NCBI GenBank assembly: GCA_946002045.1
Contig: CAMFYM010000035.1
Span: 1-12,946 of the forward strand
Length of the DNA stretch: 12,946 nucleotides
Reading direction: 5' to 3'
From: an uncultured Clostridia bacterium
GTDB taxonomy: Bacteria > Bacillota > Clostridia > Oscillospirales > Acutalibacteraceae
Below are positions 1 through 6,664 of this stretch, one piece after another (positions within the stretch are counted from its first letter, which is position 1; each line of letters opens with the position of its first letter). The position numbers were made by a program, and so were the translations under genes. A model generated the notes under the pieces. That model was not told where the DNA came from, ran no database searches, and saw nothing but the letters and a program-made list of their open reading frames with translations.

Positions 1-3000
1 TAACAAAGCCCTGCTGAGCCTTTGCTGAGCCATCCTTAAAGCCCCAGTTAACATTCTTAACCTTGCTCCAATTGCTCTGTGCCTTAATTGCTTTAGCAGC
101 AGAGGAGTAGGTTGCACCGTATGATTTGTCAACAAGGATATTTGCCACATCCTTTGTTGATGTTACGATACCAAGTGATTTAAGCACTGCCTTGATTGTT
201 GGGTCAAGACCGTCAAGTGCACCGTAAAGTGCAGTTGCAAGAGTTGTGAGCAGCTCGTTCTTAAAGAGGTTCTTGTTAAGAATTGCCTTAAGATTGTCGC
301 CACCGAGATCTACGCCAAGTGAGCCGAGAAGTGGGAAGATAGCTGACACAAGATTGTCAAGGTTACCAACTGCCTCGTCTGCCATTGGCTTTGTAATACC
401 TGCAGGATATGTAAATCCTGTTGCTGCCTTCTGGAGATATTGTGCAAATGTCCAGTAAGCAAGTGTTGGGCTGTCTGTTGCCTCAAGAATTTGATTAACA
501 ATACCAAGAATATCTGCAGCTGTAAGTCCCAATGATTCGATTGCACCGATAATCATTGTTACGGTGTCGTTGTTAATCAGTGCGTCAATAGCATCAAGGT
601 TATCTGTATCTAACAATGTGTTGAGTACATACTCTGCAATGTAGATCAAGACAACTGCCGGTGAAGAAGCTGTGCTAAGCTTATTCCAGTTAATTGCAGG
701 AAGTGTAATTCCTGTCTTTGCAAGAGCATCGTTAATAAGAGGAACAATGTTTGCACCACTAAGTGCATACTGCTTGTTGCTGCCAAGCTTAATGTTGTTT
801 GCGTTAGCATACTTCATAACCTTTGCTGCAAGGCCGTTAATTGTGGCTGCAAGTGTAGGTGATGTTGCATTAAGCTTTGCACTCTTAACATTGAATATCT
901 TTGCAAGACCCTTAATTTCGTTACCGATAGGGGTGACTGCGCTCTTGATGATTGATGCGATTGTTAAACCGTTATTGTCATCAAGGATACCTGCAATGCC
1001 TTGGAGTGAAACAAGAAGTGTTGTTACAGGCTTTGCAAGGAAGCTGTTTGCGAATCCTGCTATTGGCTTAATAAGACCGATAAGCAGTTCATCATAATAT
1101 CCGTTAGTTGTTTTGCCGAACTGTGACGGAGTATCAACTGCAATGCCGTTTGCCTTGCATACTGCCTGAAGTGCAGGATAAAGGATTGATTCATACATAC
1201 CTGCGTCAACAAGAAGTACGCCCAGAATTGAGGAAACAAGTCTTAATGATGATGAAAGTCCGTTAAAGAATGCGTCCTTGTCACCTGCCTTGATGCCCCA
1301 ATCAAGCTTAACCTTGTAGTCGCCTCTTGATGTTTGAGCAGCAGCGTTGTGCCAGCAATCGTAATCATAAAGCTTAGCCTGAACCTTGTCGTATCCGTCA
1401 AGTCTTACTGCTATTGCATCAGGAGAAATAAGTCCCTCAATTGCCTCAACAAGAAGGTTGTACTGAGCAGCACCGTTTGTGCCGATCTTGTATGTTTTGT
1501 TGTATGCAGCAAGCAGGTTTTCTGCCACATCTTCGATAAGCTTGAATGTTTCAACAACAAGCGCTGTCAGTGACTCGTTGGTGTAAACCTTCTTTGCGTC
1601 AACATTGCCGTTCTTGTCAGCAGTGTTGGTGCCCTTGCCTGTTATATAATATGTATAAGAGTCAAGGAGCTTGCCAAGGTCTGTGTAGCAATCCTTGCCC
1701 ATATAGTTGCTAAGGAATGATACTAAGCCTGCTGCAATATTATCTATTGAACCTAAATTAAATCCGTTAAAGCTACTGTCTGAAAGGAGAGATGAAATCA
1801 TCTTATCAAGATTATTGATAAGGTCTGTTGCATTGCTTATTTCTTCAGAGGTGTAAGCACCCTTTGAAGCTGTAACCTTTGCAGTTTTTGCCTGGAATAT
1901 AGGTGCAGCTGCCTTTGCTGCCGGAGCTGATGTGTTGTTATTTGCTGCCTGATTCTTTTTGTTTTGAGCCTTGATTGTATCAACAAGGTCAGTAACAACA
2001 GTAATCAGCTTTTCAATATTTGTGATTAAGAAGTAAGCGTTATCTGTTGTAAATCCGTTAAAGCCGGTTACCTGCTCCTTAAATGTAAAGGAGTACTTGC
2101 TGTCACGGTCAAGCTGGAACACACCGTTAAGTATGTCGGTAAGAACGCTTTCCTCACCGATGCCGCCAAGAGCATTAAGTAAGCCGGCAACAATCGGAAT
2201 ATTTGATGAAATCTTGTTGTCTGTTTCAACAACATTTGTTACAAGGTCAAGGATTGCATTAAGCCAATCGTTAACGAACAAATCAACAAACCAGTCAAGA
2301 ATATTAACTGAACGATTTGGGTCATTGCTTACTGCAAATTCCTTAACATCCTGAATGTTTGTATTAACATATCCCTTTACAGGGTCCTTGACAATCTTGC
2401 CCTTGTAGCAATATGTCCAAGCTTTCTTTGCAACGCCGTACTTTTCAGCAGCAAGATTTTCCATAATATCAAGAAGCTGTGGAATTGATACAAACAGATT
2501 GTTCAGACCCTTGCAGGCAACAACTGTTGTGCCTGTGTCTGTGTCTGTTACAAGAAGTCTTTCCTGATTAACTCTGTTTGATGCTACAAATTCATCAACT
2601 GCAGTTGTGAATAAGAGAGCAATTTCGTTAACAGCCTCTGTTAAAGATTTTGCTGTTGCACTTGGAGAAGTGATTGGCTTGCCGTTAGCGTCCTTCTTAA
2701 GAACCTTGATTGGATTGCCGTTGGCATCCTTAACAACATTGCCCTTGCTGTCTGTCTTGTTTTCGTAGTCAAGCAGACCTGCAAAGAGACCCTCAAGGTC
2801 GGAAAGCTTTGCGTAAGAAAGCATTTCGTCAACAAGGTAAACGCCTGTAAGCATAGGAACATCACTTCTGTAAGTCATATAGCAAAGGAACTCTGCCTTT
2901 TTATAGCTCTTAAGAAGTGCTGAAAGGTCCTTGTTAGTCTTGCCCTTATATGTGAAGGAAACGATGTTGTTGTTCTTATCTCTGTTTGGAGTGATAAGGT

Positions 3001-5785
3001 TGCCATCTCTGTCCTTAACTACATAGTGAGCAAAATCAATTTCGGTACAGGTTTTGTATGTGAATACCTTTTCAACAATTTCTTTTGTTGTAGTGTCGTT
3101 TTCTGTTACCTCAACAACAGTCTTTAATACCTTTGTGCTGCCGTCATAGTACTCAATGCCCTGTGCGTCTGTGCCCTGTGCCAACCAGTGCATAAGGTTA
3201 GGAAGAAGTACATTCAAATCCCAGCCAACATTTTTAACACCGATGTATGAGCCGTTGTTGTAAAGGAAGTCTGCGATTGCAGGCACGATATTGTGAATAC
3301 CGTTAAGCAAGCCACTGTCAGGATCGTCGAACAATCCGTGGTACTTGTCGCCTTCACCGTTGAACAATACCGGAACAAGTGCAGAATCTGCTAATGAAAG
3401 GATTACCGGTACAAGCTCAAAGATAGTTGAAACAGGTGAAGCATAAACTCTTGACCAAATGTCAGAAAGAGCAGTTGTAAGGTCAAGACCACCCTCAACA
3501 GTATCATTAAGAATGTTTGTTATTGTTTCGTTTGAAAGGACGGACATAATTGTGTTGTTAAGGATATAGTTAACAAGCTCTGTGCCCATCTCGCCTGTAA
3601 GGTCATAGCTGCCGTAAAGAATTTTCTTTTGGTCATCATTAAGAACAGGCTTTTCCTCAACACGAACATTCTTTGAGTCAATAAATGCTTTAACATTGAT
3701 TACCGACTTAATCTTTGTTGTGGTGTTTGCAACAAATGTGCTTTCGTTAATCTCCAATGCCTCTGCAATAGCCTTTGAATAAGCATAAGCCTCTGCGTCG
3801 GCAATGTATTCGTTAATCTTATCTACCGAGAAGGTGTTTGGCTCGTTGTAGTTAAGAACAAGGAGATTTGAGCCGGCATATCTCATAAACGGACCGGATG
3901 TTGTAGGAGCACCGGCTTCGTCAACAAACCAAGGGTTAGCACTGCTACCACTTGATGTGAAGTTGCTGTAAAGAGCTGTTAAGAAGCCGTTCTGGTAAGC
4001 AGTTGCGCCTTCCTCAAACATTTTTGACAAATACTCTGAAACAGCTGTATTTTTGATTGATGCAGGAAGTGTTGCAGTTACAGTCTCAAACTTTGAGTCT
4101 TCTGTTGTTACAACGCCCTCTGTCAAATATGTTTGACGGAATGAGCCGTTAACTGTTCTTAAGAATGATGCCATCTCCTTAATCTCTTGCTCGCTAAGGA
4201 GGTTGCCCTTCTTGTAGTTTGCAGGCATATACTCTGCTGCAAGCTTGTCAATATCAGCAACGGAATTTATGTCATCACAGTATGCGATAGCAAGACCCTT
4301 TGAGATAGAGAGTGCCTGCTCCGGAGCAGTAAACACATAGTTATACATTGCAGTGTTTGCATTAGCTGTTGCTTCAGACAAAACTGTATCGAACTCTGCG
4401 TGTGGCATAAGAACTGCATTAGGGTCATATTGCAGCATCTCATCGTTCATCTTATCAATCTCTTCGTTGTTGATTTCAATGATTTCGTCAAATGTGATGT
4501 CAGCATAGCCATGACCGAAACGGTCTATTATTACTTCCTTGGGAACTTGATAATAAATAAAGCTGTAATATGAGTCAAGTCTGTATGCCTTTAATAATTC
4601 GTCGCCGGAAAGGTCATCAACGCCGGCACCGAACAATCTAACAATTTGTGCATCTGTAAGTGTTTTGTTTGCTTTAAGATAAGCACGGGTGAATTCAACA
4701 ACATAGTTGTTTTTTGTAATCGGCTCATCGTATGCAAACTCAAAATCCGTACCCCAGCCAAAGAAATCCTTTGTGCCGTTGTAGTTGATTTTGCCTTTAG
4801 CTGACTCAATGAGATTGAAGTACAGGTTGTTGTACTTAGCTATGCTGCCGTAATCACTGCATCTAAAGTTGTTGCAGCCGTAGAACAAAAGCTCTGCGAT
4901 TGTGTCAACTTTAACGTCTGTGATACCGAAGAAAGCCAACTCCTCCTGACAAACAGGATAAACCTTTTGGAGCATAGCCTTGTCTTCTTTTGAAAGAGCG
5001 TTCTCGTATGCCTTATCAAAGAAGCTTGCCAGGTCATCAACACTGGTTGAATATTCAACACCGTATTGCTTTTTGTCCTCGAAATCCTTTGCAAGCTTGT
5101 CAATAAGCGCCTGAGCGTCATTGATGTCAAAATCGGGAACAAGGTATGAAATAGTCTTAAGCGCATCATACCACTCTGAAAGAGTATCCCTTGTTGATTT
5201 GCTGAGGTCTTCGTTGTCCTTAAAGTTTCTGCACAAGCCATAAAGTGTGTAGAAGCTCATTGAGGATGTGTCCTCTTCCTGCTTGCCGTTAACAGTGACA
5301 TACTTTTTCAGGTAATCAAAGTAGCTTGGGTCCTTTTTGCCAAGGCTCTGATTTTCACTGTAAGCAATATTTGCATACTTATCCTGTGGTGTTGAATAAA
5401 GTGCACTGATAAGTATTGGTTGAAGAACACCGAGAACATCCTGCACTGTTGCTGCACGAAGATTCTTGTGGTCCCCCTTTGCAGGCTGTTCAGTACCTGC
5501 AATTACTGCTTTTTGGTGTGCAGTCAGCTTCTCAACCTTAACACCGATAGCAGCAGCAAATTTTGCATAAATAGCAGGGCCGACTGTTTCGTTGCCCAAA
5601 AGAGCTGCCGGTAAATATGTATCTACCAGTGTGTTGAGTGTGTCATAAGCGTCGTTCGCTTTACACGAGGTTGACCAGATGCTGTTTTTGTTGTCTTTTG
5701 CAAAAGCAGTGAAGCCAACAGAGCAGGTGGTAACAACCATAACTACTGCCAAGAAAAAGCTGAGTAGTTTTTTGCTCGTTTTCAT
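1..5785 (-). CDS. Giant secreted protein of unknown function, 3' end missing
   Basis: The frame starts at the ATG complementary to 5785-5783 and stays open to the left edge, giving 1928 visible residues with no stop; the C-terminus lies outside. Reading frame was checked at W344, W855, FNLGSI (1342-1347), W1496 and W1914, all in register. Residues 1-29 are a signal peptide (MKTSKKLL, hydrophobic core, AFA before K30), so the protein is exported. The rest is rich in Leu, Ala, Asn, Asp and Thr and looks mostly helical, with predicted amphipathic helices rather than membrane spans. There are D-x-x-G-N turns near 922-930, 1008-1042 and 1393-1402, and an Ala/Asn-rich linker near 1271-1299. A segment beginning at W1496 (DWGIKAGDKDAFF) seems to restart at W1914 (NWGFKDGSAKAQQ). 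Short blocks match the divergent neighbour. I recognise no enzyme domain. A C-terminal dockerin, S-layer or sortase signal cannot be judged because that end is missing. Confidence 0.92.
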   Translation of the reverse strand, partial: MKTSKKLLSFFLAVVMVVTTCSVGFTAFAKDNKNSIWSTSCKANDAYDTLNTLVDTYLPAALLGNETVGPAIYAKFAAAIGVKVEKLTAHQKAVIAGTEQPAKGDHKNLRAATVQDVLGVLQPILISALYSTPQDKYANIAYSENQSLGKKDPSYFDYLKKYVTVNGKQEEDTSSMSFYTLYGLCRNFKDNEDLSKSTRDTLSEWYDALKTISYLVPDFDINDAQALIDKLAKDFEDKKQYGVEYSTSVDDLASFFDKAYENALSKEDKAMLQKVYPVCQEELAFFGITDVKVDTIAELLFYGCNNFRCSDYGSIAKYNNLYFNLIESAKGKINYNGTKDFFGWGTDFEFAYDEPITKNNYVVEFTRAYLKANKTLTDAQIVRLFGAGVDDLSGDELLKAYRLDSYYSFIYYQVPKEVIIDRFGHGYADITFDEIIEINNEEIDKMNDEMLQYDPNAVLMPHAEFDTVLSEATANANTAMYNYVFTAPEQALSISKGLAIAYCDDINSVADIDKLAAEYMPANYKKGNLLSEQEIKEMASFLRTVNGSFRQTYLTEGVVTTEDSKFETVTATLPASIKNTAVSEYLSKMFEEGATAYQNGFLTALYSNFTSSGSSANPWFVDEAGAPTTSGPFMRYAGSNLLVLNYNEPNTFSVDKINEYIADAEAYAYSKAIAEALEINESTFVANTTTKIKSVINVKAFIDSKNVRVEEKPVLNDDQKKILYGSYDLTGEMGTELVNYILNNTIMSVLSNETITNILNDTVEGGLDLTTALSDIWSRVYASPVSTIFELVPVILSLADSALVPVLFNGEGDKYHGLFDDPDSGLLNGIHNIVPAIADFLYNNGSYIGVKNVGWDLNVLLPNLMHWLAQGTDAQGIEYYDGSTKVLKTVVEVTENDTTTKEIVEKVFTYKTCTEIDFAHYVVKDRDGNLITPNRDKNNNIVSFTYKGKTNKDLSALLKSYKKAEFLCYMTYRSDVPMLTGVYLVDEMLSYAKLSDLEGLFAGLLDYENKTDSKGNVVKDANGNPIKVLKKDANGKPITSPSATAKSLTEAVNEIALLFTTAVDEFVASNRVNQERLLVTDTDTGTTVVACKGLNNLFVSIPQLLDIMENLAAEKYGVAKKAWTYCYKGKIVKDPVKGYVNTNIQDVKEFAVSNDPNRSVNILDWFVDLFVNDWLNAILDLVTNVVETDNKISSNIPIVAGLLNALGGIGEESVLTDILNGVFQLDRDSKYSFTFKEQVTGFNGFTTDNAYFLITNIEKLITVVTDLVDTIKAQNKKNQAANNNTSAPAAKAAAPIFQAKTAKVTASKGAYTSEEISNATDLINNLDKMISSLLSDSSFNGFNLGSIDNIAAGLVSFLSNYMGKDCYTDLGKLLDSYTYYITGKGTNTADKNGNVDAKKVYTNESLTALVVETFKLIEDVAENLLAAYNKTYKIGTNGAAQYNLLVEAIEGLISPDAIAVRLDGYDKVQAKLYDYDCWHNAAAQTSRGDYKVKLDWGIKAGDKDAFFNGLSSSLRLVSSILGVLLVDAGMYESILYPALQAVCKANGIAVDTPSQFGKTTNGYYDELLIGLIKPIAGFANSFLAKPVTTLLVSLQGIAGILDDNNGLTIASIIKSAVTPIGNEIKGLAKIFNVKSAKLNATSPTLAATINGLAAKVMKYANANNIKLGSNKQYALSGANIVPLINDALAKTGITLPAINWNKLSTASSPAVVLIYIAEYVLNTLLDTDNLDAIDALINNDTVTMIIGAIESLGLTAADILGIVNQILEATDSPTLAYWTFAQYLQKAATGFTYPAGITKPMADEAVGNLDNLVSAIFPLLGSLGVDLGGDNLKAILNKNLFKNELLTTLATALYGALDGLDPTIKAVLKSLGIVTSTKDVANILVDKSYGATYSSAAKAIKAQSNWSKVKNVNWGFKDGSAKAQQGFV
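2672..2731 (-). repeat. In-frame 36-bp tandem duplication in the leftward gene
   Basis: Two 24-bp copies, 2672-2695 and 2708-2731, differ at only three bases (GATTGGcTTGCCGTTaGC versus GATTGGaTTGCCGTTgGC plus one more) and are 36 bp, exactly 12 codons, apart. They encode KDANGNPI and KDANGKPI in a charged, Gly/Asn-rich linker (about residues 1008-1042). The near-identity at DNA level points to a fairly recent internal duplication that kept the frame. Confidence 0.8.
5699..5785 (-). other. Signal peptide region of the leftward giant gene
   Basis: Residues 1-29 show a basic n-region (MKTSKK), a hydrophobic core (LLSFFLAVVMVV) and an A-F-A motif at 27-29 followed by K30-D31, the usual signal peptidase I pattern. 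Cys21 sits in TTC, which is not a lipobox, so a lipoprotein is unlikely. The exact cleavage site is inferred. Confidence 0.85.
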
Positions 5786-5793
5786 ATAAATCT

Positions 5794-5799
5794 CTCCTT
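5794..5799 (-). promoter_or_regulatory. Ribosome binding site of the leftward gene
   Basis: AAGGAG on the minus strand lies 8 nt before the ATG at 5785. It fixes the start codon, which also begins directly with the signal peptide. Confidence 0.9.
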
Positions 5800-5819
5800 T
5801 ACCATATGATTTAACGAAC

Positions 5820-5855
5820 TTGTCGTCTTATTTTCGCTCGCAGAAAAGCCGACAA
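5820..5855 (-). other. Stem-loop in the leader of the leftward transcript
   Basis: TTGTCG (5820-5825) pairs perfectly with CGACAA (5850-5855), and inside it TTTTC (5831-5835) pairs with GAAAA (5843-5847) around a 7-nt loop. Between the two stems is an asymmetric internal loop. The element lies about 20 nt upstream of the ribosome binding site in the predicted leader, so it could affect mRNA stability or translation. There is no U-tract after it, so it is not an intrinsic terminator. Confidence 0.5.
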
Positions 5856-5861
5856 AAAGCA

Positions 5862-5882
5862 ATGATTTGTTAACAAAATGTT
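5862..5882. repeat. Repeat copy 1: ATGATTTGT + TTAACAAAATGTT
   Basis: ATGATTTGT (5862-5870) runs into TTAACAAAATGTT (5870-5882). The same two words recur in the same order at 6277-6304. This copy also contains a perfect 12-bp palindrome, TTTGTTAACAAA (5866-5877). It lies in the leftward leader. Confidence 0.5.
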
Positions 5883-5900
5883 CACAAACAACTGATTTTT

Positions 5901-5924
5901 GGGCGTACTTACCCACGGGCGTAC
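5901..5924. repeat. Direct repeat GGGCGTAC, 16-bp period
   Basis: GGGCGTAC occurs at 5901-5908 and 5917-5924, separated by TTACCCAC. GC-rich words like this stand out in an AT-rich region. The repeat falls roughly 10-33 nt downstream of the predicted leftward transcription start, a position typical of a repressor operator or a 5'-proximal RNA element. The binding factor is unknown. Confidence 0.55.
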
Positions 5925-5940
5925 GAACAAATACAATTTA

Positions 5941-5969
5941 TTTATACCAAATAAAAATATATAAGTCAA
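5941..5969 (-). promoter_or_regulatory. Sigma-A-type promoter of the leftward gene
   Basis: On the minus strand, TTGACT (5969-5964) is followed by exactly 17 bp and then TATAAA (5946-5941), with a TGG just before the -10 that acts like an extended -10. Transcription would start near 5934, giving a leader of about 149 nt before the ATG. The spacing and both hexamers are close to the vegetative consensus; the start point is predicted only. Confidence 0.72.
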
Positions 5970-6109
5970 TACTTTTTGAATAATTTGTTACCAATTATGT
6001 GACGCCCTGTATATCCTATTACGACAACAGGTAGAATTCGCCATAACTGTCTGTGTTTTCGGCACACAAGATGTTGTGATAAATATGAACAAAAAATTCC
6101 AAAAACCAC

Positions 6110-6153
6110 AAAAATTTGACAAATTGCCAAATTGACCATCTGTCAAAATTTTT
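6110..6153. repeat. Inverted repeat midway between the promoters
   Basis: AAAAATTTGACA (6110-6121) and TGTCAAAATTTTT (6141-6153) are inverted copies apart from one extra A, with a 19-nt spacer. The spacer holds CAAATTG twice (overlapping the arm at 6120-6126, and 6128-6134). No promoter with good -10 matches the TTGAC words here, so an operator-like site is more plausible than a promoter, but AT-rich composition makes this weak. Confidence 0.35.
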
Positions 6154-6276
6154 GCAAAAAAATCGAGTTTTTCGGCATCAAGCACAATATAAATGTAAAT
6201 ATATTGGAAAATAATTGTAAATTTTCTGTTAACAATAACGGAGGATTTGTCTTTCTTTTTCCTTTGCGAAATCATT

Positions 6277-6304
6277 ATGATTTGTGAGAAATTAACAAAA
6301 TGTT
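6277..6304. repeat. Repeat copy 2: ATGATTTGT + TTAACAAAATGTT
   Basis: ATGATTTGT (6277-6285) is followed after 6 nt by TTAACAAAATGTT (6292-6304), matching the copy at 5862-5882. This copy lies about 50 bp upstream of the rightward -35 box, so each gene has one copy near its promoter or leader. It may be a shared regulator site or a remnant of duplication. Confidence 0.45.
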
Positions 6305-6355
6305 TTTAGGTAATTTGGATATTATGCCAAAAATAATTACACTATATAATAATTA

Positions 6356-6384
6356 TTGACTTTTAGAAATTTTTGTGTGATAAT
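6356..6384 (+). promoter_or_regulatory. Sigma-A-type promoter of the rightward gene
   Basis: TTGACT (6356-6361), 17-bp spacer, GATAAT (6379-6384) with TGT at 6376-6378 forming an extended -10. A palindromic AT block (AATAATTATT, 6348-6357) overlaps the -35 and the AT-rich tract upstream may act as an UP element. Transcription is predicted to start near 6391, giving a leader of about 172 nt. Confidence 0.72.
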
Positions 6385-6423
6385 CAAGTTGTGTTTATAG
6401 GGCATTTTGCACCCTTTTGACTT

Positions 6424-6450
6424 ACCGACGCCGTTATTTTTACCGTCGGT
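6424..6450 (+). other. Leader hairpin A of the rightward transcript
   Basis: ACCGACG (6424-6430) and CGTCGGT (6444-6450) form a perfect 7-bp GC-rich stem around a 13-nt loop, starting about 33 nt into the predicted leader. No U-run follows the 3' arm, so termination is unlikely. It is the most stable of three hairpins in a row in this leader. Confidence 0.6.
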
Positions 6451-6451
6451 C

Positions 6452-6485
6452 CGTCTTAGTCAGATTGTCTGAGGGTCAGAGGACG
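6452..6485 (+). other. Leader element B with mutually exclusive hairpins
   Basis: An outer stem CGTC (6452-6455) with GACG (6482-6485) encloses the triplet TCAGA (6460-6464), TCTGA (6468-6472), TCAGA (6476-6480). The middle word can pair with either flanking word, each time giving a 5-bp stem with a 3-nt loop (TTG or GGG). Only one can form at a time. No known riboswitch class is recognised. Confidence 0.45.
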
Positions 6486-6498
6486 TGTGTTAATTCAG

Positions 6499-6515
6499 GT
6501 GTAAAAGCCGTACAC
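6499..6515 (+). other. Leader hairpin C of the rightward transcript
   Basis: GTGTA (6499-6503) pairs with TACAC (6511-6515) around a 7-nt loop; a G·U pair (6498/6516) can extend it. It lies about 30 nt before the ribosome binding site. Weak alone, but it continues the series of hairpins A and B. Confidence 0.35.
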
Positions 6516-6545
6516 TATTTACCTAAAAATAATCTCTAAACTAAC

Positions 6546-6552
6546 AGGAGGT
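6546..6552 (+). promoter_or_regulatory. Ribosome binding site of the rightward gene
   Basis: AGGAGGT is a near-perfect Shine-Dalgarno sequence 10 nt before the ATG at 6563 and settles the start codon. Confidence 0.93.
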
Positions 6553-6562
6553 AAAAACTTCA

Positions 6563-6664
6563 ATGAAAACAAAAGTTAAAAAGTTTTCCCATAAGCTACT
6601 TGCTTTATTCCTTGCTGTGCTTATGGCTTTGACTTGTTTTTCAGGGGTATTGACCGCATACGGT
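6563..6664 (+). other. Signal peptide region of the rightward giant gene
   Basis: Residues 1-34: a long basic n-region (MKTKVKKFSHK), hydrophobic core (LLALFLAVLMAL) and A32-Y33-G34 before S35. The layout closely mirrors the neighbour's signal peptide, including a TC pair at the end of the core. ALTC does not fit a lipobox, so signal peptidase I cleavage is expected. Confidence 0.87.

Larger units (their letters stand above)
5786..6562. promoter_or_regulatory. Divergent intergenic control region
   Basis: This stretch lies between the two outward-facing start codons and is clearly more AT-rich than the genes. It contains the leftward promoter (5941-5969) and leader, the rightward promoter (6356-6384) and leader, and about 385 bp between the two promoters. 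That middle part holds a CACAA/TTGTG palindrome at 6065-6078, an inverted repeat at 6110-6153, and TTAACAA motifs at 6229-6235 and 6292-6298. I see no convincing protein-coding gene in it on either strand: the longest frame, minus strand 5988-6275, has no ribosome binding site. Joint regulation of the two genes from this region is inferred. Confidence 0.85.

Noticed and set aside
672..1097. 141-codon plus-strand frame, hydrophobic and membrane-like
   Set aside because: It lies wholly antisense to the leftward giant gene, has no ribosome binding site, and its hydrophobicity follows from reading the Leu/Ala/Asn-rich gene on the opposite strand.
4840..5241. 133-codon minus-strand frame
   Set aside because: It overlaps the leftward giant gene in another frame on the same strand; the giant frame has the signal peptide, ribosome binding site and continuity. 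This is a shadow.
5988..6275. 95-codon minus-strand frame inside the intergenic region
   Set aside because: No ribosome binding site before its ATG, low-complexity AT-driven sequence (IYIYIV), and it overlaps the control region upstream of the leftward promoter. It is most likely a chance frame.
5866..6298. Rex-type redox operators (TTGTGA-N6-TCACAA) at 5867-5887, 6074-6092 and 6282-6298
   Set aside because: Half-sites resemble Rex boxes, but the total lengths are 21, 19 and 17 bp instead of 18, so the half-sites would not be in the required phase.
6303..6529. 11-bp inverted match TTTTTAGGTAA (6303-6313) and TTACCTAAAAA (6519-6529)
   Set aside because: The first arm lies upstream of the predicted transcription start, so it could not pair in the mRNA. 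A match of this length is not surprising in an AT-rich region.
6563..6664. Lipoprotein signal (Cys25) in the rightward protein
   Set aside because: The residues before Cys are A-L-T, which do not fit the lipobox L-(A/S)-(G/A)-C; an A-Y-G signal peptidase I site follows.
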